Of a DNA stretch of 64,000 nucleotides, positions 44,346 through 53,115 are shown in pieces. The notes under the pieces were generated by a model. It did not search any database. It saw only the letters and a list, made by a program, of their open reading frames with translations, and was not told the DNA's origin. Both the position numbers and the translations under genes were made by a program. Within the stretch, counting starts at the first letter, position 1; every line of letters starts with the position of its first letter. Source of the DNA: AG25 sp035518815 (GTDB taxonomy: Bacteria; Gemmatimonadota; Gemmatimonadetes; Gemmatimonadales; GWC2-71-9); assembly GCA_035518815.1 (NCBI GenBank), contig DATIXG010000139.1:1-64000 (forward strand). The letters run 5' to 3'.

Positions 44346-44852
44346 CTATTCGCCCGCGGGATCCGAGGGATCCCACAGGGTCGAGACGGGGTGCGTTTGC
44401 GCGCACAGGCGCTCGAGGTCGTACACGAACCGGTCCCGCGAGTACTCCGAGTTCTCGTAGTGCACGCCCACGTGAATCGCCTCTTCGGGGCAGACTTCCT
44501 GGCAGTAGCCGCAGAACACGCAGCGGAACTCGTCGATCTCGTAGATCAGGGGATAGCGGTTTCCCTGCTCGTCCTCTCCGGGCACGAGCTTGATGCAGTT
44601 CGCCGGGCAGATCTGCGGGCACAGCCCGCAGGCCACGCACTTGGCCCGGCCCTGCTCGTCCGTGAGCATGCGATGCGTGCCCCGCCAGCGCCCGGAGATC
44701 GTCCAGTCCTTGCTGCTCTTCTCCTCCGGATATTGCATCGTGACCTTCGGGCGGAAGATGTGCCGGAGCGTCAGCGCCATGCCCTTCAAGGTCGCCCGCA
44801 CGTACGACGTTTCGCGGACCGGCCGCTTCATGATCTTCACGCCGATCGTCAT
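44346..44852 (-). CDS. nuoI: NADH-quinone oxidoreductase subunit I
   Basis: A 168-residue ferredoxin-like subunit with two [4Fe-4S] sites: CVACGLCPQICPANCI and CVFCGYCQEVCPEEAI. They are clusters N6a and N6b, which pass electrons to NuoB and then quinone. The C-terminus after YENSEYSRDRFVYDLERL is typical. ATG overlaps the nuoH stop (TGATG). Confidence 0.97.
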   Translation of the reverse strand: MTIGVKIMKRPVRETSYVRATLKGMALTLRHIFRPKVTMQYPEEKSSKDWTISGRWRGTHRMLTDEQGRAKCVACGLCPQICPANCIKLVPGEDEQGNRYPLIYEIDEFRCVFCGYCQEVCPEEAIHVGVHYENSEYSRDRFVYDLERLCAQTHPVSTLWDPSDPAGE

Positions 44853-46033
44853 CAGGCCGGCCCTTCCCGTCCGAGGCGGGCTTCGGAGCCCGCAATGAGG
44901 TTCCCGCGATCGAGCACGAGGAACAGGGGGATGGCGAGCGCCACGTTCAACCCGCACAGCGCGAGGGCGAACCGGGTGTCGTACGCCCAGCCCATACGCT
45001 CGTGCAGGACCCAGATGGCGGTCGCGAGCACCGTGAGATACGCGAGCGCGAGGGGCAGCATGACCTTCCACCCGAGCGCCATCAGCTGGTCGTAGCGAAA
45101 CCGGGGCAGCGTCCAGCGCACCCAGATGTAGAGGAACAGAAAGAACGTCACCTTGAGCGCGAAGACGAGCATCGTGACCAGCGCCTTCACCACCGTCCAG
45201 GGGGGCGCATCGTCCCAGTGGGTGAAGGGAATGTCCCAGCCACCGAAGAAGAGCGTCGCCATCATCGCCGACGCCGTCACCATGTTCGCGTACTCCGCGA
45301 TGTAGAACATGGAGAACTTCATCGCGCTGTACTCGGTGTGATACCCGGCGATCAACTCGCCCTCCGCCTCCGGGAGGTCGAAAGGCAACCGATTGGTCTC
45401 CGCGAACGCCGCGACGGTGAAGATGAAATACGCGAGCCCGAGCGGAAACACGTTCCAGGTCAACAGCGACTGTTGCTGGCGGATCACGACCTCCGAGAGC
45501 GTGACGTTCCCCGCGAGCAGGAGCACGGCGACGGAGCTCATACCCAGGGCGATCTCGTAGGAGATCATCTGCGCGGACGCGCGCAGGCCGCCCAGGAGGG
45601 AGTACTTGTTGTTCGACGACCAGCCCGCGAGCACGATGCCGTACACGCCGAGCGAGCCGATCGCGAGGATGTAGAGGAAGCCGACAGGCAGATCCGCCAC
45701 GATCAGCGGCACGTCGCCCCACGGCGTGGGGAGCGGCGTGCCGAACGGGATGACCGCGCTCGCCACGAGCGCCGGCACGAAGGCGATGGCGGGCGCCAGC
45801 ATGAAAAGTGTGCGGTCGGCGTTTGCCGGGAGCGTCTCTTCCTTCAGCAGATTCTTGAGCCCGTCCGCCGCCGGCTGCAGCAACCCCTGCGGTCCGACCC
45901 GGTTGGGCCCCAGGCGATCCTGCATCCACGCGCAGATCCGCCGCTCCGCCAGCGTCAGCAGGGCGACCCCGACCATGATCACCGTGAAGACGAAGATGAT
46001 CTTGGCGACCGACGCGATCAGGAAGAAGGTCAC
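44852..46033 (-). CDS. nuoH: NADH-quinone oxidoreductase subunit H
   Basis: A 393-residue membrane subunit that forms much of the quinone-binding channel. It has LAERRICAWMQDRLGPNRVGPQGLLQPAADG-type sequence near residue 40, AGWSSNNKYSLLGGLRASAQMISYE, the loop AETNRLPFDLPEAEGELIAG and WVRWTLPRFRYDQLM. GTG at 46033 overlaps the nuoG stop. Confidence 0.97.
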   Translation of the reverse strand: MTFFLIASVAKIIFVFTVIMVGVALLTLAERRICAWMQDRLGPNRVGPQGLLQPAADGLKNLLKEETLPANADRTLFMLAPAIAFVPALVASAVIPFGTPLPTPWGDVPLIVADLPVGFLYILAIGSLGVYGIVLAGWSSNNKYSLLGGLRASAQMISYEIALGMSSVAVLLLAGNVTLSEVVIRQQQSLLTWNVFPLGLAYFIFTVAAFAETNRLPFDLPEAEGELIAGYHTEYSAMKFSMFYIAEYANMVTASAMMATLFFGGWDIPFTHWDDAPPWTVVKALVTMLVFALKVTFFLFLYIWVRWTLPRFRYDQLMALGWKVMLPLALAYLTVLATAIWVLHERMGWAYDTRFALALCGLNVALAIPLFLVLDRGNLIAGSEARLGREGPA

Positions 46034-47610
46034 GCGGGCACCCGGGCGCCATCCCGGCTCGCGACCTCGCCGCCGAAGCCCAGGCGGGCGTAGCTCAGGC
46101 CCTGGAAGGCGTCCACGGTTCGCGCCATCCGGTCGAAGGCGTCCGAGGCGCTGTCGGGCGCCGCTTCCCCACCCGCGAGCAGCGCCACCAGCTCGCTCAG
46201 CACCCACCACGCGGGCTGCGCCATGCCCGGCGCCGGCTTGGCCGGCGCGTAGCGCTGCACCCGCCCGTCGCGATTGACGAACGTGCCCTCTTCCTCCGCG
46301 ACGTTGGCCGTCGGGAGAACGACCTCGGCGGCGCGCAGCGACGGGTCGGCGTCGTCCGGGAGCACGGTGCCGAGATAGAGCAGCGCCCCCGCGGTCCGCA
46401 GCGCGATGCGCGGCTCGTCGAGCACGAGGACGACGGCCGCGCGCTCGGCGGCCTCGAGGGCAGCGGCGTAGTCGCGGGTATAGCCGAGCAGCTCCGCGCC
46501 GCGCACGTTCGGCGCCCGCTCGGCGCGGAGCGCGAGATTGGGCACCCCTGCAAGCGGCGCCTCATCGCCCATCACGACCTGGAACGCCCCGCGCCACTCG
46601 AACCGGTTCAGGAGCTCGCGCGCGAGGAACAGCGCCTCGGTCGAGGCGCCCGGCGAAACGAGAGCCACGGCGCGACCCGCCGCGCCGCGCAGGATTCCCG
46701 CCGCGCGCTCGAGCGCCTCGTCCCAGCCCACCGCGCGATGCCCGCCGTCGGGGGCCCGCACGAGCGGCGCCTCCACCCGGTCGCCACGGTTCATCCAGCG
46801 GTAGTGCATCCGCCCGTGGTCGCACATGAAGTAGCGGTTGACCGCGAGATTGGGGCGCGGACGCACCCGCACCACCACGCTCTGCCGCGCGTCCAGCGTC
46901 ACGTTGCACCCTTGCGAGCACCCCGTGCAGACCGACGCGGTCTTGTCGAGCTCCCACGCGCGCGCCTTGTGCAGAAAATCCTTGGACAGGAGCGACCCGA
47001 CCGGGCAGAGATCCACCACGTTGCCGCCCCAGGGATGATCGAGCCGGGCGTCGGGATGGATGCCGATGAATGCGCGGTCGCCCCGCTCGGACACGTTCAG
47101 GACCGGTTCCTTGGCCACGTCCTCCATGAACCGGACGCAGCGCGTACAGAGGATGCACCGGTTCGGCACGTAGAGCACGTCGGGCCCGAAGTCTTCGACC
47201 GGGTTGAAGCGCTTGGCGAACTCGGGGCTGAAGCGCGACGCGGGCCGGCCTTCCTGGAACGTGAAGTCCTGCAGCTCGCACTCGCCCGCCTGGTCGCAGA
47301 TGGGGCAGTCGAGCGGGTGATTGATCAGCAGCAGCTCGAGCACGCCCGTCCGGCCGGCCTTGGCCTGCGCGGACTGCGTATGGACGACCATGCCGTCGGT
47401 GACCTGCGTGTTGCAGGCGATCTGGAGCTTGGGCGTCTTTTCGATCTCGACCAGGCACATGCGGCACACGCCGGCGACCGGAAGCCCGGGGTGATAGCAG
47501 TAGTGCGGCACGAGGACGCCGGCCTGCTTGGCGGCCTCGATCACGAGCGTCCCCTTCGGAACGCTCACGGCCGCGCCGTCGATCGTCAGATGGACGAGCT
47601 CGTCCGTCAT
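46030..47610 (-). CDS. nuoG: NADH-quinone oxidoreductase subunit G, short form
   Basis: A 526-residue NuoG, well short of the roughly 900 residues in E. coli. The N-terminal iron-sulfur region is complete: 2Fe-2S ligands in HYCYHPGLPVAGVCRMC, the His-Cys3 site HPLDCPICDQAGECELQD, CILCTRCVRF, and a further cluster CTGCSQGCN. The molybdopterin-oxidoreductase-like remainder is cut down but keeps VVLPTANVAEEEGTFVNRDGRVQ. The frame is intact, so this is a compact form and not a truncation by mutation. ATG overlaps the nuoF stop (TAATG). Confidence 0.94.
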   Translation of the reverse strand: MTDELVHLTIDGAAVSVPKGTLVIEAAKQAGVLVPHYCYHPGLPVAGVCRMCLVEIEKTPKLQIACNTQVTDGMVVHTQSAQAKAGRTGVLELLLINHPLDCPICDQAGECELQDFTFQEGRPASRFSPEFAKRFNPVEDFGPDVLYVPNRCILCTRCVRFMEDVAKEPVLNVSERGDRAFIGIHPDARLDHPWGGNVVDLCPVGSLLSKDFLHKARAWELDKTASVCTGCSQGCNVTLDARQSVVVRVRPRPNLAVNRYFMCDHGRMHYRWMNRGDRVEAPLVRAPDGGHRAVGWDEALERAAGILRGAAGRAVALVSPGASTEALFLARELLNRFEWRGAFQVVMGDEAPLAGVPNLALRAERAPNVRGAELLGYTRDYAAALEAAERAAVVLVLDEPRIALRTAGALLYLGTVLPDDADPSLRAAEVVLPTANVAEEEGTFVNRDGRVQRYAPAKPAPGMAQPAWWVLSELVALLAGGEAAPDSASDAFDRMARTVDAFQGLSYARLGFGGEVASRDGARVPA

Positions 47611-48890
47611 TACGCGACCAGGACCGGGCGTCTCCGCCCCGCGATGTAGTCTTCGAACTCACCGCGGAACCGCTTGATGGCCGACACCACCGGCGCGGCG
47701 CAGGAATCCGACAGCACGCAGATAGTCTTGCCGGTCATGTTCTCGGCGAGGTCGAGGAGGAGGTCCAGGTCCTGCATCTTGCCCTGGCCCGCGAGAATGC
47801 GCTCGAGAATCTTCGTGGTCCAGGCGGTGCCCTCGCGGCACTGCGTGCACTGCGAGCACGACTCGTGCGCGTAGAACCGGGCGAGGCGCATGGTCTGATA
47901 GACCATGTCGGCCGTATCGTCGAATACGATCACGCCGCCCGAGCCGAGCATCGTGCCCTGCTGGACGCAGCCCTCGTAGTCGAGCAGGCAGCTCTCGACT
48001 TCCTCGCGGTTGAGCATCGGCACCGAGGAGCCGCCGGGGATGCAGGCCTTGAGGGTGCGTCCGGGGCGCATCCCGCCCGCCAGCTCGTGGATCAGGTCCT
48101 TCAACGGGAAACCGAGGGTGACTTCGTAGTTGCCGGGCATCCGCACGTGGCCGCACACCGAGAAGAGCTTGGTGCCCGTGCTCTTGGGATTGGACATGCA
48201 CATCGCCTTGTACCACGCCGCGCCCTCTTTCATGATGTGCGGCACGGCCGCGAGCGTCTCCACGTTGTTAATCGTGGTGGGCATGCCGAACACGCCGAAG
48301 GCCGCCGGGAACGGCGGCTTGATCCGCGGGTTGCCCCGCTTTCCCTCGAGGGAATTCATCAGCGCGGTTTCTTCGCCGCAGATGTAGGCGCCGGCCCCGC
48401 GATGCAGATGGATCTTGAAGTGGCCGAGGACCCCCGCGGCCTGCGCGTCCGCGAGGGCGCGTTCCATGACGGCGAGCGGCTCGGTGAACTCGCCGCGGAT
48501 GTAGATGTAACCCACCTCGGCCTGAATCGCGTGCATGGCGATGAGCGTGCCTTCGAGCAGCGCGTGCGGGGTCCAGCGCATGATCTCGCGGTCCTTGAAG
48601 GTGCCCGGCTCGGACTCGTCGGCGTTCACGCAGAGGTAGTGCGTCTTCTTCTTCTCCTTCGGCATGAACGACCACTTGAGTCCCGTGGGGAACCCGGCGC
48701 CGCCACGGCCGCGCAACCCGGAATTCTTCACCTCGTCGATCACCGCGGCAGGACTCAGGGCGATGGCCTTCTTCAATCCCTCATAGCCGCCGCGCTTGAC
48801 CCAGCCTTTGTAGGTGGGCGCCTCCGCGTCCCCGAAGTGCTTGGAGAGGACGAGCGTCTCACGGGCGTGCGGCTTGTGGGGAAATCCCAT
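47610..48890 (-). CDS. nuoF: NADH-quinone oxidoreductase subunit F
   Basis: A 426-residue NADH-binding subunit. FMN/NADH loops are in GLRGRGGAGFPTGLKWSF and LCVNADESEPGTFKDRE. Later come GAGAYICGEETALMNSLEGKRG and the [4Fe-4S] ligands ESCSQCTQCREG, where many relatives read SCGQCTPCREG. It accepts hydride from NADH and passes electrons to NuoE and NuoG. The gap to nuoE upstream is unusually long (82 bp) and holds a hairpin. Confidence 0.97.
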   Translation of the reverse strand: MGFPHKPHARETLVLSKHFGDAEAPTYKGWVKRGGYEGLKKAIALSPAAVIDEVKNSGLRGRGGAGFPTGLKWSFMPKEKKKTHYLCVNADESEPGTFKDREIMRWTPHALLEGTLIAMHAIQAEVGYIYIRGEFTEPLAVMERALADAQAAGVLGHFKIHLHRGAGAYICGEETALMNSLEGKRGNPRIKPPFPAAFGVFGMPTTINNVETLAAVPHIMKEGAAWYKAMCMSNPKSTGTKLFSVCGHVRMPGNYEVTLGFPLKDLIHELAGGMRPGRTLKACIPGGSSVPMLNREEVESCLLDYEGCVQQGTMLGSGGVIVFDDTADMVYQTMRLARFYAHESCSQCTQCREGTAWTTKILERILAGQGKMQDLDLLLDLAENMTGKTICVLSDSCAAPVVSAIKRFRGEFEDYIAGRRRPVLVA

Positions 48891-48902
48891 CAGAGAATCT
48901 CA

Positions 48903-48947
48903 ACGCGGAACGCGGAACGCGGAGCCGTCCATTCCGTTCCGCGTTCC
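48903..48947. repeat. Heptamer repeats and hairpin in the nuoE-nuoF gap
   Basis: ACGCGGA occurs three times in tandem (48903-48923). The 13-bp sequence GGAACGCGGAACG (48907-48919) can pair with CGTTCCGCGTTCC (48935-48947) across a 15-nt loop. This is the only sizeable gap in the otherwise overlapping nuo operon. No T-run follows on the minus strand, so a processing or attenuation hairpin is more likely than a terminator. Confidence 0.65.
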
Positions 48948-48972
48948 AACTTCCGTGTTTCGTGGTACCACC

Positions 48973-49503
48973 TCACCGATACCTCGCCAGAATCTCCGGC
49001 ACCTGCTCCGGCGTCACACTCTCAATGAAGTCGTCGTTGATGAGGATCGGGGTCGCGAACCCGCAGGCGCCGAGGCATTCGACCTCGACCACGGTCCAGC
49101 GGTCGTCGGGGCTCGTGGCGCCGAGGTCTGTGGCACCGGTGTGGTCGAGCAGCGCCTTCACCACGTCCTCCGCGCCGCAGATGTTGCAGGGCGACGTCGT
49201 GCACACCTGCACGAAGTACCGCCCCACGGGGTGCTGGTGGTACATCGTGTAGAACGTGATCACCCCGCGCACGTACGCCGGCGTCAGTCCCAGAATGTCC
49301 GCCACTTCGACGATCGCGCGGTCGGAGACCCAGCCGTCGGCCTCCTGCGCGAGCCACAACGCGGGCAACAGGGCGGCCTGCTTCGTGGGGTAGCGCGTGA
49401 AGATCTGCTGGAGGCGCGCGAGCGTCTCCCCGGTGAAGATCCGCTCATCGGCGGCTCCGGCCGCGTGCGCCGCCGGCGCGGGCGTCATCGCGGGCCGGCT
49501 CAT
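48973..49503 (-). CDS. nuoE: NADH-quinone oxidoreductase subunit E
   Basis: A 176-residue thioredoxin-like [2Fe-2S] subunit. It has KQAALLPALWLAQEADGWVS, GVITFYTMYHQHPVGRYFVQVC, TSPCNICGAEDVVKAL and the second ligand pair VECLGACGFATPILIND. The four Cys bind cluster N1a. An Ala/Pro-rich stretch of about 20 residues precedes the domain. ATG overlaps the nuoD stop (ATGA). Confidence 0.96.
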   Translation of the reverse strand: MSRPAMTPAPAAHAAGAADERIFTGETLARLQQIFTRYPTKQAALLPALWLAQEADGWVSDRAIVEVADILGLTPAYVRGVITFYTMYHQHPVGRYFVQVCTTSPCNICGAEDVVKALLDHTGATDLGATSPDDRWTVVEVECLGACGFATPILINDDFIESVTPEQVPEILARYR

Positions 49504-50771
49504 CGATCCACCTCGCCCATCACGATGTCCACCGATGCATTGATCGCGATCAAGTCCGAGAGCAGATGGCCCTCGGCCATGCGCGGGAGCGCGGACAGGT
49601 TGATGAACGACGGCGGCCGGATGCGCCACCGCACGGGCTTGGCCGTCCCATCGGACACGAAGTAGTTGCCGAGCTCGCCCTTGGGGTTCTCGATCCCGAC
49701 GTAGGCCTCGCCCACCGGCGCCTGCACGCCCTCCATCACCTGCTTGAAGTGATAGATCATGGCTTCCATGTCGCTCATCGCGCGCGTCTTGGAGGGGAGG
49801 ATCACGCGCGGGTCGGAGACATTGATCGGGCCATCGGGAAGCCGCGCCAAGGCCTGCTTGAGGATTCGGGTTGACTGGTGGCACTCCTCGAGGCGCACGA
49901 GATACCGGTCGTACACGTCGCCGTGCTCGCCCACCGGGACGTCGAAGTCGTAGGTCTCGTAGTCGAGGTACGGCTTGTCTTTGCGCACGTCGTACGGGAC
50001 GCCGCTCGCGCGCAGCATCGGTCCCGACAGCGAGCAGTCGATCGCCTCCGCCGCGGTGAGCACCCCGACGCCCTGGGTCCGTCCGGCCCACACGGCGTTG
50101 CGCGTGAGCACCCGGTCGATCTCGCTCAGCGTGTCGGGAAACGTGTCCGTGAACTCGCGCAGCGCCGCGGGGAATCGGTCCGGGATGTCGGCCATGAGAC
50201 CGCCGACGCGGGTGAGGCTCGTAGTGAGGCGGGCGCCCGTCCACATCTCCTGGAGGTTGTAGACGCGCTCGCGCTGCTGAAACGCCCACAGGAACGGCGT
50301 GAACGCGCCCAAATCGATGGACGTGGTGCCGAGCCACACCAGGTGTGAGATGATCCGGCTCAGCTCGCACGCGATGACCCGCAGGACCGTGCAGCGTGGC
50401 GTGATTTCGATCCCCATGAGGCGCTCGGCCGCGAGCGCCACGCCGACGTTGTTCGACATTGGCGAGAGGTAGTCGGTGCGGTCGGAGAGCGGGACGATCT
50501 GATTGTAGTGCCGGTACTCGCCCAGCTTCTCGAACCCGGAATGCAGATACCCGATGTGCGGGATGACCCGCACGACGGTCTCGCCATCGAGCTCGACGAC
50601 GAGGCGAAGCACGCCGTGCGTCGCCGGATGCTGGGGCCCGAGATTGATGAGCATGTGCTCGCCGCCCAGGTCGGGCGCCTCGTCGGCAACGCCGAGCGGG
50701 ACGCGCACGGGCTGGCCCTGCGCGTCAACCCCGGGGGTCGCGAGGTTAAACTCGACGGTCCGGGTGCTCAT
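49500..50771 (-). CDS. nuoD: NADH-quinone oxidoreductase subunit D
   Basis: A 423-residue 49-kDa-type subunit that forms the quinone site with NuoB. It has LINLGPQHPATHGVLRLVVELDGE, IGYLHSGFEKLGEYRHYNQIV, the Tyr/His of quinone binding in those segments, GEAYVGIENPKGELGNYFVSDG, and ends INASVDIVMGEVDR. Overlaps on both sides (ATGA) with nuoC and nuoE. Confidence 0.97.
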   Translation of the reverse strand: MSTRTVEFNLATPGVDAQGQPVRVPLGVADEAPDLGGEHMLINLGPQHPATHGVLRLVVELDGETVVRVIPHIGYLHSGFEKLGEYRHYNQIVPLSDRTDYLSPMSNNVGVALAAERLMGIEITPRCTVLRVIACELSRIISHLVWLGTTSIDLGAFTPFLWAFQQRERVYNLQEMWTGARLTTSLTRVGGLMADIPDRFPAALREFTDTFPDTLSEIDRVLTRNAVWAGRTQGVGVLTAAEAIDCSLSGPMLRASGVPYDVRKDKPYLDYETYDFDVPVGEHGDVYDRYLVRLEECHQSTRILKQALARLPDGPINVSDPRVILPSKTRAMSDMEAMIYHFKQVMEGVQAPVGEAYVGIENPKGELGNYFVSDGTAKPVRWRIRPPSFINLSALPRMAEGHLLSDLIAINASVDIVMGEVDR

Positions 50772-51388
50772 TCGTCGCGCGACAGCTTGCCGCGCTCACC
50801 GCGCTGCAGACGTTCTTTCATGTCGGGCGGCAGGTCATCCTGCGCGTCGGCGATGGACAGCTCTTCGAGGGAATAGTGGGCCTCGGGGTTGGCCGCGAGC
50901 GCCTGGCGCACCTGTTCGGCGCGGCTGAACCGCCCTCGCAGCGGAAAATCCTTCCGCAACGGGTGCCCCTCGGCGTAGGTCTCCCACATCAGGATGCGGC
51001 GCAGGTCGGGGTGTCCGCGAAACGTGATCCCGAACAGGTCGAACACCTCGCGCTCGAGCCAGTTGGCGCCGCTCCAGAGCGGCGTCACCGAGTCCACGGT
51101 GAGATCCGCGTCGGCGTCGAGCTCTACCTTCACGCGGAGATCCGCGCGGCGGTCGAGCGACCGGAGGAAGTACACGACCTCGAGGGGCAGCTCGCGGTCG
51201 CGATGCTCCACGGCGGTGACGTCGACCAGGTAGTGATAGGCCTGCCCCGGCGTGTCGCGGAGCCACTGCATGACGTCCCGCAACCCGTCGGCTCGCACGT
51301 ATACAACCGTCTCGCCGTCGCGCGCTACCGCGGCGCGGCCGATGGCGTTGCCGAAGGTCGCTCGCAAGGCGTCAACCGAAGGATTCAC
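50768..51388 (-). CDS. nuoC: NADH-quinone oxidoreductase subunit C
   Basis: A 206-residue 30-kDa-type subunit. It has YHYLVDVTAVEHRDRELPLEVVYFL, WSGANWLEREVFDLFGITFRGHPDLRRILM and EGHPLRKDFPL, all diagnostic. It is structural in the peripheral arm. GTG at 51388 overlaps the nuoB stop; nuoC and nuoD are separate genes, not fused. Confidence 0.96.
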   Translation of the reverse strand: MNPSVDALRATFGNAIGRAAVARDGETVVYVRADGLRDVMQWLRDTPGQAYHYLVDVTAVEHRDRELPLEVVYFLRSLDRRADLRVKVELDADADLTVDSVTPLWSGANWLEREVFDLFGITFRGHPDLRRILMWETYAEGHPLRKDFPLRGRFSRAEQVRQALAANPEAHYSLEELSIADAQDDLPPDMKERLQRGERGKLSRDE

Positions 51389-51990
51389 GCGGACCGGAAC
51401 TGGTGAACCGAGTTGCCGAAGGGCTCCGAGATAGTCTCGATCTCGTCGGGAGGGAGGCGGAGGCCGCTGTCGTCGAGCAGATGCTCCTCGCGGAGCGCGC
51501 GATCGCCGAGCGACTCACCCTTGATCTTCTTGTGGAGGAGCAGCACGCCGTACAACAGTCCTTCGGGCCGAGGCGGGCAGCCGGGGACGTACACGTCTAC
51601 GGGAACGACCGTGTCGATCCCCTGCACCATCGCGTAGTTGTCGAAGATGCCGCCGGTCGAAGCGCAGGCGCCCATCGAGATCACCCATTTGGGCTGCGGC
51701 ATCTGGTCGTAGACGCGGCGAATCACCGGGGCGAGCTTGAACGGGAGGCGGCCGGCGCAAATCAGCACATCCGCCTGTCGCGGGCTGAACGCTTGTCGTT
51801 CCATGCCGAAACGGGCGAAGTCAAAACGGCTGGCCGCGGTCGCCATGAACTCGATCGCGCAGCACGCGGTCCCGAACGGCATGGGCCACAGCGAGTTCGC
51901 TCGCGCCCAGTTCACCAGGTCGTCGAGCCGCGCCAACATCCAGTTGGGGCTCTGGCCCGCGATCTCCTGGGTCTCCACGACGTGCTTCAT
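51385..51990 (-). CDS. nuoB: NADH-quinone oxidoreductase subunit B
   Basis: A 201-residue subunit holding terminal cluster N2. Ligands are in FGTACCAIEFMATAASRFD (tandem Cys), ISMGACASTGG and VPGCPPRPEGLLYG. Also RQADVLICAGRLPFKLAPVIRRVYDQM. The C-terminal 50 residues after the fold are variable. It begins 14 nt after nuoA. Confidence 0.98.
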   Translation of the reverse strand: MKHVVETQEIAGQSPNWMLARLDDLVNWARANSLWPMPFGTACCAIEFMATAASRFDFARFGMERQAFSPRQADVLICAGRLPFKLAPVIRRVYDQMPQPKWVISMGACASTGGIFDNYAMVQGIDTVVPVDVYVPGCPPRPEGLLYGVLLLHKKIKGESLGDRALREEHLLDDSGLRLPPDEIETISEPFGNSVHQFRSA

Positions 51991-52004
51991 TCCTTCTCAG
52001 TCCC

Positions 52005-52445
52005 TCACTCCCACTGGAACGCGCCACGGCGCCAGACGTAGATGTAGCCGACGAACAGGATGACCAGAAACACCAGCATCTCGACGAGCAGGAACCCCAT
52101 CGTGGGTCCTGCGGCGGGCGCCGCCGCCAGCGCTGCCGCGCCCCCGCTCACCCCCGCCTCCCCACTCCCCAACCCCGAACCCCCAGCCGCGAAGTAGATG
52201 GCGCCCCAAGGGATGAGGAACACCGTCTCGATATCGAAGACGATGAACAGCATCGCGACCAGGTAGAACTTGACCGAAAACCGCTCGTGCGCGTCGCCCA
52301 AGGGCGGCATGCCGCTCTCGTAAGGCGCCTGCTTCAGGGGGGTCGGCCGAGTCGGCGCAGCGAGGTGCGACAGCACGATCAGCAGCGCGGCGTTCGCCGC
52401 AACGAACGCCAGCAGCAACAGGAACGATACATACGGTTGATGCAT
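52005..52445 (-). CDS. nuoA: NADH-quinone oxidoreductase subunit A
   Basis: A 146-residue three-helix membrane subunit. It has PYESGMPPLGDAHERFSVKFYLVAMLFIVFDIETVFLIPW-type sequence in pieces, notably the conserved ESG and FDIETVFL. Between helices 2 and 3 there is an unusual insertion of about 30 Gly/Ala/Ser residues (about 86-116), whose DNA (52141-52184) is a run of G-rich repeats on the coding strand. NuoA homologues usually have a short loop here. It is the first gene of the nuo operon. Confidence 0.95.
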   Translation of the reverse strand: MHQPYVSFLLLLAFVAANAALLIVLSHLAAPTRPTPLKQAPYESGMPPLGDAHERFSVKFYLVAMLFIVFDIETVFLIPWGAIYFAAGGSGLGSGEAGVSGGAAALAAAPAAGPTMGFLLVEMLVFLVILFVGYIYVWRRGAFQWE

Positions 52446-52477
52446 GGGTTCGCGAAAAATTCGGGTTCGTAGCCGAA

Positions 52478-52506
52478 AACGTACCCGCCGTCTGGAGGGT
52501 TGTCAA
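52478..52506 (-). promoter_or_regulatory. Promoter of the nuo operon
   Basis: TTGACA (52501-52506, perfect consensus), a 17-nt spacer and TACGTT (52478-52483) on the minus strand. The expected start gives a leader of about 25 nt before the nuoA ATG, with no clear Shine-Dalgarno sequence. It may drive everything from nuoA to ndk, about 21 kb, because no terminator or gap over 82 bp was found. Confidence 0.8.
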
Positions 52507-52540
52507 CCGAACGAAGTGGCGTAAGTATCGGTGTGGCCGG

Positions 52541-52546
52541 TATATT
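52541..52546 (+). promoter_or_regulatory. -10 element of dcd
   Basis: TATATT, followed 8 nt later by the ATG at 52555. No convincing -35 and no Shine-Dalgarno site, so dcd is probably leaderless. It is divergent from the nuo promoter about 40 bp away. Confidence 0.55.
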
Positions 52547-52554
52547 GCGCGCCG

Positions 52555-53115
52555 ATGTCCATCAAATCCGACCGCTGGATCCGCCGGATGGCGCGCGAGC
52601 ACAGGATGATCGAGCCGTTCGCCGACACCCAGGTTCGCTCGGGCGCGATCTCCTTCGGTGTGTCATCTTATGGCTACGACATGCGGGTCGCCCCGGAGTT
52701 TCGGATCTTCACGAACGTGCTGTCTGCGGTGGTGGACCCCAAGAACTTCGATTCCCGCTCATTCGTCGAGTTCATGGGCGACGTATGCATCGTCCCCCCC
52801 AATTCCTTCGCCCTGGCTCGCTCGGTCGAGTATTTCCGTATCCCCCGCAATGTGCTGACCCTCTGCGTGGGCAAGAGTACCTACGCGCGCTGCGGGATCA
52901 TCACGAACGTCACGCCCTTCGAGCCGGAGTGGGAAGGGTTCGTGACCCTCGAGATCTCGAACACCACCCCGCTCCCCGCCAAGATCTACGCCAATGAGGG
53001 AATCGCGCAGGTGCTGTTCTTCACGGCCGACGAAGGGGACGAGTGCGAGCAGAGTTACGCCGACAAGAAGGGCAAGTACCAGGCGCAGACGGGGATCACC
53101 CTGCCGAAGCTGTAG
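52555..53115 (+). CDS. dcd: dCTP deaminase
   Basis: A 186-residue dUTPase-fold enzyme. It has the N-terminal MSIKSDRWIRRMAREHRMIEPF, GVSSYGYDMRVAPEF, FALARSVEYFRIPRNVLTLCVGKSTYARCGI and VTPFEPEWEGFVTLEISNTTPLPAKIYANEG. The Glu in EWEGFVTLEISN acts as catalytic base in the family. It makes dUTP from dCTP for thymidylate synthesis. The ATG at 52555 is used, not the one at 52531, because the conserved start and the -10 element both point to it. The 3' end overlaps the convergent isomerase by 20 bp. Confidence 0.95.
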   Translation: MSIKSDRWIRRMAREHRMIEPFADTQVRSGAISFGVSSYGYDMRVAPEFRIFTNVLSAVVDPKNFDSRSFVEFMGDVCIVPPNSFALARSVEYFRIPRNVLTLCVGKSTYARCGIITNVTPFEPEWEGFVTLEISNTTPLPAKIYANEGIAQVLFFTADEGDECEQSYADKKGKYQAQTGITLPKL

